Part shown: in pieces, positions 50,989 to 62,553 of the stretch
Layout of the letters: each line of letters begins with the position of its first letter
Numbering within the stretch: the stretch's first letter is position 1
Assembly: GCA_903813345.2 (NCBI GenBank)
Contig: CAIIXF020000002.1
Location: 11,676,150-11,740,149 of the forward strand
Reading direction: 5' to 3'
Origin: Owenia fusiformis
Taxonomy: Eukaryota > Annelida > Polychaeta > Sabellida > Oweniidae
Length of the DNA stretch: 64,000 nt
The notes under the pieces: model-generated
What the model was told of the DNA's origin: nothing
Seen by the model: only the letters and a program-made list of their open reading frames with translations
The model's database searches: none
Translations under genes and position numbers: made by a program

Positions 50989-51164
50989 CCGATCATCCAA
51001 CGGTCCAAAACTCACAGGTTTGATCAAAACAGTGAAACGAATCCAACCAAACTGTTATTTCCAGAAAGATTTTTCAGAGCGAGATTTCACGAGATTTGAC
51101 GCGAGATTTCGATTTAAAAAAAACTCAAAAGCATATTGGCAGATAAAGTGTGGTTTTCTTCATC
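50989..51164. promoter_or_regulatory. Probable divergent promoter of ABHD18 and the Maf gene
   Basis: A minus-strand donor-like CGG/GTATGT ends at 50989, giving a probable noncoding ABHD18 exon 1 just above it. The plus-strand Maf ATG is at 51165. Both transcription starts must fall within a few hundred bases. There is no TATA-like box at a fixed distance; CGAGATTT-type motifs (GCGAGATTTCACGAGATTTG) occur near 51080. Start sites are inferred, not seen. Confidence 0.55.
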
Positions 51165-51254
51165 ATGTTAGAACCACTTTTGCCAATGCTACTTAAGAAA
51201 ACTATAGTTTTAGCAAGTGAATCGCCAAGGAGAGTAGAAATTCTCAAAAAAGTT
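51165..51254 (+). CDS. Maf exon 1
   Basis: Encodes [20 protein letters not shown] then [10 protein letters not shown]; donor GTAAGT, phase 0. Holds the SxSPRR substrate-binding motif. Confidence 0.93.
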
Positions 51255-54200
51255 GTAAGTTGCTGTCAACACGTTTCTTGTCAACATTTTATTTTGAGTG
51301 GGTGATAATAGACCAGTCAACTTCATTGAATGACATGTACATTTATCCCGTTCCAGGACTATAGTCCTGTACGGAGCCAATACATTTGCCTGTACGATTA
51401 CAACTTGGGAGAATTATCTACGCCCCTTCCACTTAAGAAACCTACCTCAATGCATTCTACAACTCAAAATGTAACTTCTAATATATTGGAACCGCCGATT
51501 GTCTGGGTTAGTTGGCAGAACGAGGTCTTTTTGTTTCTTATGGCTCTTTTGGTCGAAGTTCGATTAAGATGGCGGTTATAACGGAATTTCCCGAACTCTT
51601 CCGTAATAGCACGAACTTGGTTTTTCGTTACGTCACTTCCGTGTAAAATGGATTTGTTTCGGGTAAGAGGGAATTTCGAAAATTTCGGACAATATTTTCA
51701 ATATTTACTGCCATGTCGACATCCTATGCTCTTAACTGTATACCGAATAGTTAAACAATGTTTCTTACCGGAAACAAATCCATTTTACATGGAAGTGAAG
51801 TAACGAAAAACCAAGTTCGTGCTATTACGGAAGAGTTCGGGAAATTCCGTTATAACCGCCATCTTAATCGAACTTCGACCAAAAGAGCCATAAGAAACAA
51901 AAAGACCTCGTTCTGCCAACTAACCCAGACAATCTGCGGTTCCAATATATTAGAAGTTACATTTTGAGTTGTAGAATGCATTGAGGTAGGTTTCTTAAGT
52001 GGAAGGGGCGTAGATAATTCTCCCAAGTTGTAATCGTACTGGCAAATGTATTGGCTCCGTACAGGACTATAGTCCTGGAACGGGATAAATGTACATGTAC
52101 TCCCATAATGTCTCAGTATAAACACTGGGTTTACAAATGGAAATCTGCCTAAGTTAGTTCAATATTGAGTTCAATTTTCGATTATTTTATCCCAACACAT
52201 CTAAAACCTGCATTCAAGTATGGGAACTCAGTTTGGAGCCCACAGTATAAGACCCATTGACTCCATTGAAAATATACAGAGGAGAGCAACTAGACTTTTA
52301 CCAAACCTCAGGCAATTAACATATCCCTAAAGACTAGCCAGTGGCCACACTTGACGTGACAACATTGGCATTTAGGAGGTATACGAGGAGATATAATTGA
52401 GCTAGCTGTACAAGATCTTGAACGATTCTATGAATGACATCAACCCCAAGACTATTTTTCCACAATTGAACTACTAAAGTCCATTTCACTGCTTCATTTC
52501 ATCAGTAGAACGGCAAAAATAAGAAATTGGGAGATCATTGTGCAATAATATATGGAAAAGTATATTCATAATGTACATGAATGACATTTGTATATTTCAG
52601 ATTTTTTCGTTTTTTGTGCTAAGCCTGTGCCGTCTTGTAATTTGAAGAATTTCAGCCATGTTAATCTTATTGAAAATAACATGGCAGAGAAACATCCAAA
52701 TATAAGAGGCCACACACTTTATAAGCCAAACTAGAAGCAATCCAAGATATACAAATGTCATTCATGTACATTACATGTATGAATATACTTTTCCATATAT
52801 TATTGCACAATGGTCTCCCAATTTCTTATTTTTGCCGTTCTACTGACGAAATGAAGCAGTGATATGGACTTTAGTATATAACAAGACAGCCAACAAGAGG
52901 AGACACAATGTACTTGAAACGACAACACTGTAGACTAAACACGAGACCGCACCCTGAAACAAACTGCCTGAATATGTTATCCACACAAGAAGTGTTGACC
53001 AGTTCAAGAACAGGTTGGATGACCATTGGTACAACCACCCACTGAAATTAGACTGAGAGCATAAGCCTTAAGGGTACATATGCCATGGGCTCTATCAAAA
53101 GGCTACGCCTACAAGCCGGTGTTATCTTATCTTCAATTCCAGGCCATCCAGCTGTCCCACAATTTGCATATTTGTCATGCATTTGCTGAAGAAATTGAAG
53201 TCACGCCAGCTTTTTTTGCATGACAGAATATGTCAAGCAAATACGCATTGCCTGATAATTGTCAAGCAAAAATATTTCTATCCAATTCCAGGACTTATAG
53301 TCCACAACGTAGGTGGGGTCATAGCATACATGTACGATAAAAATATTTCTGTAGAACTTCAAAAAAATTAATGAACGATACATTAAGGTGCCGTGGTACG
53401 AGACAGGAAATGACAAAACAGGAAGTGACAAAACAATGCTGGATTTCAAAAATTTTTTGAACCAAGATAACGGAGTTCTGTTTTGACCTCCAGTCAGTTT
53501 AACGTAGTTCCACATATCATTTACATGACCAGGATCACAATGTACATTGTCAGAATGACCAAAACATATTATGATGAAATTACTTTTTCAGCCCTCTGAA
53601 AATGTGACTGAACAATAGCTACAAGTAGGCGCTTAAAAAGGTCACTGAACAGAATCTTTTGAATTTTTCAGAAAATGTGCCCAATAAATAAGGGTAATAT
53701 AAAAATATTTTTGCTTGACAATTATCAGGCAAATGCTTATTTGCTTGACATATTCTGTCATGCAAATGATCAATTTTCCATCAAAATTGCCAGTCACCAG
53801 CAGAAAACTTACAAAAATAACTTTGGCCAGCAATGAGTTAATTTTCATTTCAGGGTTTGAAGTTTAAAGCTGTGCCATCGAAGTTCGAGGAAAACTTGGA
53901 TAAAGCAGCTTTTAAACATCCTTATGAATATGCAAAAGCCACTGCAAAGGGAAAGGCTCTTGATGTATTTAAAAGCTACAGTGAAAACACAGAGGTAAGA
54001 CAATTCCTCCCCAACTCTCAAACATGACAGGTCAGTGCAATGTGCTCCTTATTGCAATGTTTCATAAACTGAGTACATACAATAATATATCACATGTCAG
54101 CACATCTAGCATTTATTTGAATAAAAATGACATCAATCGACTATTTAGGGATCATTTTCAGATGTTTATCATATAAGGGGAATTAGATGCATTTTTAAGT

Positions 54201-56763
54201 GTATATGATGTTCTAACATCATTTTTTTCATCTTCAAATAAATGTTGATTTATTCTGTACTGAAGTCATTTTGAGGATTTAACATGTTGCCATTGAAATG
54301 TTGCTCTGAAAGAGCAAAAATAAATTGTTAAATATATTTATGAGAAGTTACCTTTCAGTCTGACCTAACACAATTATTGATCAAAAAATTTTCTTCAAAA
54401 TAAATGCTAATGGGTGACATTGTTTAAAAATGTACTTTCAAGAAAATGCCCATTGGCCATATAACGAAAGGCCTTTCATTTTTATTTTTTCTTACAGAGT
54501 GTACCAACATCTTACCAGATCAGAATAAGAATTTTGAATTAATTTCAGAATTGTGACGAGATTCCGGATGTTATTATTGCAGCCGATACTGTGGTGACGT
54601 TAGACGATACCATATATGGTAAACCAGAGGACGATAAAGATGCATTTGAAATGCTTACAAGGTAATTTGTAAATATGTTATGCATTTTAAGCATTTTGAA
54701 ATTCATGATAACATGATATGTTTCACTACGGCAATGGAGTTACGTTATCAGAAATTCAGAATGCCTATAAATGTATACATGTATAATGAATGCACCCTTA
54801 TATAAAAGAATCCGCCATAAGTTAGAGGTGTTGTCCAATTATCAACAGTTGTGAAAGAGTAAACTTAAGTTCCATTGGTGGGAGGGGGTAAATGATAATG
54901 TCATTTGCAAAGAGTGTTGACTTTTGTTGAAGGTTCAAGTGGAAGACGAATCTAATTGAAAGCCCATGGTTTTATAAGTTATTTGAAAGGTCTATGATAC
55001 AAAGAAGAGATTTAGAAGACAAATTATCATTTTATACATGTAATTGCATTATATAAGAGAGGGAGAGGGGGGGGGGGCACAAATCAAAACAGAATTGGCT
55101 TCATTTTCCACACCTGTGGACCATAATATAAACCATTGCAAGTCCCAGGGTACAATATCTTTTTCTGCCATGGTCAGTTATTTCCTGTCCAACTTCCAGT
55201 AAAAATCCTGATTAGACCTGATTAAAATATCTTGATTCATAAATGGAATTAAAATGCCATCTCCCCAAATTCTGTTCAATGTTTGTGTCACACTATAAAG
55301 TATGAGGACTGTAGCCCCTCTCATCCTTTACATGAATGGATATTATGTACACTAATTTACATTTAATGCAGGTTTAGCGGAAGAACTCAGACTGTGTATA
55401 CTGGAGTTTGCATCATCTACAACCAGGCTGACAACTGCTCAACTGATAATAAAGGTATAGAAGTATACATATGAATGCCATTCTTTGGAAAGAGGGGGAA
55501 CATTTGAATTATGATTAATGTGTGCTCTTACTACACTTTGAGACATCAGATTTTAACATGTTACCTTTACCTTGAGTACTGTACTTTATCAGTTTATTCG
55601 ATAGGGATTTCATAACAATCAAGTATTTGAGTGGACTACTATTACAAAAATGTACATAGCAGTAGCATCTTTGATAACTCTTCAAGATAAAATTTCAAGA
55701 AACTGTTAAATTTGAAATAAAATGAAAACAGTGAAATGTGAAATATAGAGAATGCCTCCATCCATCTGTCTGTCTGTCCATCCATAATATTTTAAATTGG
55801 AGTGGATTGAGTGGACAATGTAAAAGATACCAGCAGGTCCAAAGCTTTTATATTGAATGGGTATACACACACAAGATAAAGAGCACTCTTTGGAGTTTTA
55901 GTAACATGTAATCGTAATCTTGACATGGCTGGAATTGCAAAGCTAAATATTCATGGAAATTGGTTAAAATTGTTGGATTTGAAAAAGTTCAATATCATTG
56001 GTTCTTGTCTGCCATTTCGAGATTATGGTAACTGCCGTTAATAGATCCAGAAAAAGATCCAGAGTCTAGTTATTGTTATTTTGAATGTCCCATATTTAAA
56101 AATGTTGTTATTTTTATCAAATGCAATTTTAATTTAGGTGCTGATCAAATAAATACATTCCATGATGCCACTGATGTCACATTTTCTACAATGACATCAG
56201 ATGTCATACAGGGTTACATTGACACCGGTGAACCTATGTAAGTATCACTTTAAACACTCTCATAAGTAGTAATGTTATTGACAATGAATGGTCAGCCTAT
56301 TAGAAAAATTGAAATCATCCATTAAGTTTATATATGGCCATGTCTGGTTTAGTGAACAGGAAGGAGTGTGGGAGGGGGTCAGAGTACATCTAGCATTGAT
56401 CATATTTGAAAATTGAAGCTTGAGAACTTTCACATTTCTTGAGCAGTTATTCATTTTCTAGAGAGAGGGAAACAAATCAATTCAGGTTTACATTTAGTAA
56501 TAACTCAATAACACTAGTGTAGCATAAGCAGTCATCAGAACTTATACAATGTCCACTGAATTTGCCTGTGCAATGATTATTTCTATAATTCTCATGTAAA
56601 AGTCTGTGTTTTCAGGGGTAAAGCAGGTGGTTATGGCATCCAAGGTATTGGCGGCTCTCTAGTGGAATCCATCCATGGGGACTACTACAATGTCATGGGT
56701 TTCCCACTAAATCATTTCTGTAGACATTTACAAGAATATTTACAGAATCAAACAATAGCATAA
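51165..56763 (+). CDS. Maf-family nucleoside triphosphate pyrophosphatase (6 exons)
   Basis: Predicted house-cleaning enzyme that hydrolyses non-canonical or pyrimidine NTPs (dTTP/UTP) to NMP and PPi, cytosolic. Exons: 51165-51254, 53854-53994, 54549-54661, 55372-55454, 56138-56237, 56616-56763; 675 nt, 224 residues, phases consistent. Signature motifs: [10 protein letters not shown] (S18-x-S20-P-R-R), [22 protein letters not shown] (Asp90 candidate catalytic base), [26 protein letters not shown], and the C-terminal [19 protein letters not shown] then [11 protein letters not shown]. The length matches stand-alone Maf proteins, so this is not the longer ASMTL fusion, at least in these exons. 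An in-frame TAA at 51144 makes 51165 the first possible ATG. Intron 1 (2.6 kb) is loaded with palindromes. Confidence 0.94.
51333..52098. mobile_element. Near-perfect palindromic element in Maf intron 1
   Basis: Arms of about 335 bp (51333-51665 and 51765-52098) are almost identical in inverted orientation around a loop of about 95 bp. The termini are ACATGTACATTTATCCCG and its complement. Both arms contain the same 83-residue pseudo-frame, which is not conserved coding sequence. No TSD is obvious. Confidence 0.88.
52195..53110 (+). pseudogene. Non-LTR retrotransposon (LINE) reverse transcriptase fragment
   Basis: The translation includes [15 protein letters not shown] then [19 protein letters not shown] and LAFRRY-RGDIIEL. 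This is the diagnostic C-terminal segment after the RT thumb of CR1/jockey-type LINEs. A later part at about 52975-53045 gives [21 protein letters not shown], the usual end of the protein. Frameshifts, stops and a nested palindrome (52466-52878) break it. Confidence 0.85.
52466..52878. mobile_element. Foldback element nested in the LINE remnant
   Basis: The arms are inverted: ACTAAAGTCCATTTCACTGC to about 52610 on the left, GCAGTGATATGGACTTTAGT on the right. Both contain TATATGGAAAAGTATATTCAT. The centre is AT-rich. Confidence 0.8.
53217..53766. mobile_element. Foldback element at the 3' end of Maf intron 1
   Basis: TTGCATGACAGAATATGTCAAGC at the left (first 20 nt quoted: TTGCATGACAGAATATGTCA) is inverted as TGACATATTCTGTCATGCAA at the right. 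The arms continue about 70 bp through AATTGTCAAGCAAAAATATT. The right end is 87 bp before the exon 2 acceptor. Confidence 0.8.
53854..53994 (+). CDS. Maf exon 2
   Basis: Acceptor TTTTCATTTCAG, donor GTAAGA, phase 0 at both ends. Encodes [20 protein letters not shown] then [20 protein letters not shown]. Confidence 0.95.
54549..54661 (+). CDS. Maf exon 3
   Basis: Acceptor TTAATTTCAG, donor GTAATT. Encodes [20 protein letters not shown] then [17 protein letters not shown], with the ADT and GKP motifs. Confidence 0.96.
55372..55454 (+). CDS. Maf exon 4
   Basis: Acceptor TTTAATGCAG, donor GTATAG. Encodes [20 protein letters not shown] then NCSTDNK. Confidence 0.94.
56138..56237 (+). CDS. Maf exon 5
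   Basis: Acceptor TTTTAATTTAG, donor GTAAGT. Encodes [20 protein letters not shown] then [12 protein letters not shown]. Confidence 0.94.
56616..56763 (+). CDS. Maf exon 6 (last)
   Basis: Acceptor GTGTTTTCAG. Encodes [20 protein letters not shown] then [20 protein letters not shown] and a short tail to TAA at 56761-56763. Confidence 0.96.
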
Positions 56764-59700
56764 TAATAACAATTTATATTTTTATATGCTGGTCTTTATT
56801 CATGTATTGGACAGAGAATAGAAAGTCAAGCTTTTATGGAACAAGTATGGTCTGGCAGAAAGAGAGGTCCAGCACTGTAATCTTATGCTATGAGAGGACT
56901 GACACTTAAAAGTCTGGCACTACAAGAATTCAGGCTCTCTTTTAATCGCCATTCTTTTGCTATGTGAGGTCCAGCACTCTTAAAATCTTGTGCTATGAGA
57001 GGACTGACACTATGAGGGCCCAGGCTCTACAAGTAATTTGACACAATTTTAATCCAGCAAAATGAGAGGTCTGGCATTCTCTAAGCTGGCATTATGAGAG
57101 GTCGGATACTCAAAAAAACTATATCTCGTATTATGTGTACTTTTTATGTAGAAAACAAATGATTGAAAATAGAGGAAGTGAAATGATACATTATTATTTT
57201 TGGCCCATTATTTCATCTTATTATCACTGGCCAAATGCCATCAAGTGAGTAGTACTACAGTTTACTTTGTTTAAAACTGAACAGTTATACAGAATAGAAT
57301 AGGTGTTAGAAAAGCAGCTATGCAATTAAACTATGCTCCATTTATTTCATCTTTGCATTCATGTATATAAACTGATCTAAGCATCTGTTTACTTGAAGAT
57401 AGGGGATATCACTGGTAATGGGTTATTAGTGGATACATGTAGGATATAACACATGTATACAAGGCATTAACACATCAAACGAAGTGTCACCACCTTGTAA
57501 GTTATTGCAAATTTTTACAGCCCGGAAAGTTGGAAACTTTAATATATCACTTGACTTGTGGTGGTGACATAATATACTGGTTCCAGCATCTGTTTACTTC
57601 AGTTCAGGGGATATAAGAGGGGGAATAACCCCAGGGTCCGAAGAAGACATATGTCTATAACATGTAATGTAAATCTGTATTGAAAAGACATCGTCAGTGA
57701 TTGGTCAAATCGGCAGACAAAAAGTGGGGGTTTCAAAATTTTCTAATCACATTTTGAATAATATTATGTTAATTTCCTATAGCTTCTCATTTTACATTAA
57801 GATGAAGAAACATGTACGATATATGCTAATATTGATTAAAACATCACTACATTTTGTATTCGGAAACTAGCTGGTGAAAATTCTGACAAAAGGTGTTGAG
57901 AAAGAGACTTAATTATGTGGCATCTCTAAATTTCTGGGGCTTTCCCTCCTCTTGGACATGTTGGGAAAATAAGTCTTATCAGTTTGTTTGAATGAAAACA
58001 CTGTACACTTTGTACACTGAAGGTCAACAAGTATCATGATGTTTCACATTTGGTTCGTTCACCCCTGGTTTCATCCAACCCCTGGAAGTCTCACCAAATA
58101 TTGGGGTGAAATATCTAATGGGTGAACCATCCAAATGCGAAAAGGTCACAGATGTAAAACATCTTAAGGGGTGCAGGGGTAAAATGTCCAGGGTGAAATG
58201 TTTATTTTTAACTGATCAGAGCCTTCTATTAGAGGAAGCTTTTAAAGAAATCAAATCAAAACTATTGTAAAGAGTTAGAACTATGGGAAGAACACTGAGC
58301 TCAAAAGCTTAATATAAAAGTAATCTCTGCATCTGCCAATTCCCAACAATTAACAAAACACAACACAAATTTGAAGCAAACAAAAATACTTTTTTATATT
58401 GAATATTGAATACAATTTACATAGTTTAATATAACAAGACCTGGTGATAAATAATGATTATATATAATTGTAATAATATTTCATCATACATTACTTGATT
58501 ACATAAGGCCCATACAAGTTAAATGTCTGTATAACTTCATTTTTTCTGGAAATGACAAGGTGACCATACTTCTTTCTTTACCCTAAAATGGGAAATATAT
58601 ATGTCAAAATTTAAGAAAATTCCTTAATGTTTGACAAGGGAGGATTTTGATGTCAAGGCGGGTACAGGTTAACAGACAATTAATTTGTAAGAGTCTAACT
58701 TAACATCTACACATACATTTCCAAAATGGTTGATTTCTCAGACACCATTGAGGGGAGATCTTAAGGAGAATGACACGTTTACAAATTTAAAATTTCAATT
58801 ATTTTGCAAAAATATAAAACAACAGTTACTATCAGATGTTTCTTAATATTAAAACATACATGGTTTTCAAATACTTGAAATGTATAAAATGATTGTGCTG
58901 TACTTAGGAACTTTTTCACAAAAGAAAATGTTATCTCAATTGGCAATAAAATGAACAAATATATATTCAAATTTAACACCCTGTATAAAAAAATACACTA
59001 ATAACAGAACAGCCCAAATTTAAAAAGCAACTTTGGTCATGTTTTCTTTCACAAATTCTCATGTTTGACATTTTATTGGCAACCCATTTTTGATATGTTT
59101 AACCAATCAGAGGCTGGGTCATGCAAATGACATTTCCACATAAATTAAGAGTTGCATTTTATGTACTAGTATTCAAGGTCTTTGCCTAAAATAGTCAGAA
59201 AGTAAGAATGCATGACCATTGACCAAGTAGACGCTTTAGTCTAAAGTGAACACATTAACAGTGTTATGTGACTTGCATTTTCTGTCATGACCAAAGTAAA
59301 TGCAATACACTTGGTACATTGGTAATGGTAACTTCAACAAGATATCAACATTTTTAACAGGATGAGTAGAATGTCAGATGGCTGCATAATAGACATACGA
59401 GATATGTTCTGGGTTGAATCTATTGAACAACTTTAGTAAAAAAAATTAGGTAGGCAGATGTGGTGTGTGATAATTGAAGAGTTCTTTCAAAACACCCAAG
59501 GCAAAAATTAATTTAAAAAAAACTTTAAAAAATTGTGGACGTCATTTAGGCACTATGGTGGTATACATGCAAGACTTGCCAGGGTATGGAGATTTTTTAA
59601 ACCAGTTTGGTTTATTTGATTTGTTAAACTGCTATGGATCTGACATGTATGTACAAAAACAGCTAATACAATTTTCTTTTTTTGCAAGCCTAAACTTCCA

Positions 59701-59909
59701 AAATATCAAAGGGCCTCTTAAGGCGAGATCAAACATTTCCGACATGAACGTTTCTAAAGTCCATAATCAGGCATTGAAACTCTCCATATACCAGAAAATA
59801 TAGCACCCAAAAAATCACCAAATCAAAATGAGTCTCAATAATTATATAACAAGTTAGAACCTTTCAACAATTAAACGTCAGTGTATCAAAACCCAGAGTA
59901 TTGACATTA
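56764..59909. other. Intergenic, no gene seen
   Basis: Contains the Maf 3' UTR and a degenerate tandem at about 56860-57110 built on GAGAGGTCCAGCACT / CTTATGCTATGAGAGG units. A GTCACCACC...GGTGGTGAC hairpin fragment lies at 57487-57575. The remainder is AT-rich with no exon signal. Confidence 0.5.
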
Positions 59910-60232
59910 TACAGGGTGTACCAGAAATCAAGGTGGCCATATCATAGTAGAGTTGAATTTGTTTTCAAATTGATTCACAATTACATGTGATAATGAGTGC
60001 CATCTATACACTTTTGAAAAGCCCATCATAAGTGGTACAATTTTGTGCGATTCTGAGCCGAGTTTATTCATGTAGATACCAGCTTCAGATTTTTATAAAG
60101 ATTACTTTTTAAATGTTCCTAACAAAATGATTTTTTAACAAAATGCTTAAACAGTTGAAAACCTGCTGGGATGCTGCACACATGTTTTTACCATTTTAGC
60201 TGCAAATGTGTTTTAATTTCTGGGATACCCTA
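59910..60232. mobile_element. Tc1/mariner-type MITE
   Basis: TA-flanked, about 320 bp. The left CAGGGTGTACCAGAAATCA and right TAATTTCTGGGATACCCTA are inverted with a few mismatches. No reading frame. Confidence 0.8.
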
Positions 60233-62553
60233 TATTTGTTGATAAGCCAGTTTAAAAGTGTATATTCAAAGCACCAAATAATATAACAAAAAAATACTGT
60301 ACTAAAAGCTAACAATACAATATCAACCTCTATAGAAATATTGTGTCTCTCAATTCCTCAAACATGGAAGAAAGTGTACAGTTTTTAAGTTAATAAAATT
60401 AAGCTTTCAAATAGTATACCCAATTGTTTCATGTCAATCATAGTTTGTTTTTACCAGTTTCAATGTTACAAAATTGAATATCTAAGTTACAATACATGAT
60501 TCTTACAGGTATTTATCATACCATATATAGTATGTCTACATCTATTTTACCATATATGGTAAAAGGGACCAGGTCAAAATGTCAATTTTTATCAGACTTC
60601 TCCCCGCTGTTCATGAAATCTTACTAACATTGAAATTAAGTTCACTCAATGTTAAATTTATGAATGTACAGTATGCATCATGGCTTTTTACCTCCACCCG
60701 CCACCCTCTAAATTAACTCGTTGCACAAAAATGAGAATTTATATTAGATCTGGTCCCTAAATTGCTTACAACACTGACACAAAACATAATAACAAACGTT
60801 TCTCACTCTCCACAAGTGATTTTTGAAAATATTTTTATATTCCACCAATTATGTGAACAACCAAAAACGCAATATTTGGTGAAATTCAAAACAGCCTAGA
60901 AATATATTTTACAGTTTGTGAACATTTCCTATTCAAAACCTACATACAGCATTAATATGTTATTCATCAATATAAATTGTTGTATTTTTACACTGGTTAA
61001 ATATGAGTACATAACTCTACAAATATAGCATATATTATGAGAATAACCATGTATAAGAATTATTGCAGTATAATATAATAATATTGGTTGGTACATAATC
61101 ATATTGGGTAACACATACGGTGTATATGCGAATTATGGTGTATAATTGACATCTATAAATGCTGATTAAGTCCGTGAATGAATTGTATCAAGTCACTTAC
61201 ACACCCCTCAACCCCTCACCAGTAAATTAATAATAAATCAAATATTTTCTGAAACCAAGTGACATTTGGAAATTTCTCCTCATCAGCTATTTTTTGATTA
61301 TTGATTTGATAAATTGCGATTTTTAAAGTTTAATTTATTAGAATTTAGGAATATCAGTTTATTTGTTACAACAATATCACAAAATCAAATCTTGCTTTAT
61401 GAGATATAAGTGTGTCATGTATCGTATAATAAAAATAATTAAATGGAATAGTGTGGTGTAGGCACATAATTTGTGGCAGGTATAATCACATGCATTTAGT
61501 AGATGAGTGGATTTTCATTTGTTAAACCCATAAATTGAAGCGTGAATAGTGGAAGTCATTTTCTTTATTTCTTATGATATAGAAATGGAAGTGTAAACTT
61601 GAATAGTGACCCTTTTTCATACAAATTTCACATATACTCTCTGGCAACAAAACCAAAATTGATCCGAATTTTCAAAGATTTTCATAAGTTTCATCATTTC
61701 AATCATTAACAGTAATTTGATTTGTTGATGCATGTAATAAGAGAAAATGTGAGTCAGATATCCATCAAGAACCTCTTAAGTAGTTTAGCGTCATCCCCAT
61801 CAATTAGTTTAAATTATTACAATCCTACCCATGATTAATACCCGACACGTAGGACTTCTTAAGTATACCATTTACTTATGTATTCACTTATCTAACCAAC
61901 AGTATATTATCATTCTGAAAATCACAACTAGGGGATAGTAAAATAATGACTAGGCTGTAATGCTGTAGTTAACATGAAATAAATAACTCAGGAAGATTTT
62001 AGCAGAAATGAGTTGATACACGTAATTTGTCATAATAATGTCTAAATTTTTTTCAACTTCGCATATGCTTGGCAAATTAATTTCCATCCATAATTGGAAC
62101 AATTTTCATAATCACTGATTTTGTATTTTAGCTGCACTTCGTGTTATACGCATCCACAAAATTGTGTATTTCACATTTTGCCTCAATGAAGCATCCATTT
62201 TGATTCTAGACTTTGTAGTATGTTTTAGTAAAAATCAAACTATTGTACGAGGACATAAATTGACTAGGAGAATATATCTAAATTTAATGAGATCATTTTT
62301 ATTAAGTATACTTTGTCATTTCAATTGTTTAAATGCTCGCAACATTGCTTCTGTTTCATGGTTTTTGCCATTCAAAATACACGTCCGCTTATGAATTGTG
62401 ATGGCGGGTTTGGTGATTGAGATAACCGCACCCCTTTGTCTTGAACCTTCCTTTGCAACTGACAGAACCGATGGAACCTGGTACACACGAATTGGTTTGG
62501 TAGGTTGTGATTTTCAGAATAATATAATATCAAATGATTGTAAAATGGTTTAT
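60233..62553. other. Intergenic, no gene supported
   Basis: AT-rich with no repeat of note. A frame starting ATGGCGGG at 62401 (MAGLVIEITAPLCLEPSFAT onward) is followed by a possible GTAGGT donor at about 62501. It could be a first exon of a plus-strand gene, but there is no homology to support it. Confidence 0.4.

Noticed and set aside
51649-51672. ATGGATTTGTTTCGG followed by GTAAG as an alternative Maf first exon
   Set aside because: It lies in the palindrome arm and lacks the SxSPRR motif. The exon at 51165 carries that motif in phase with exon 2.
51330-52125. Two nearly identical 83-91-residue frames on opposite strands
   Set aside because: They are the two arms of one palindrome in Maf intron 1. 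Identity reflects the inverted repeat, and no domain is recognisable.
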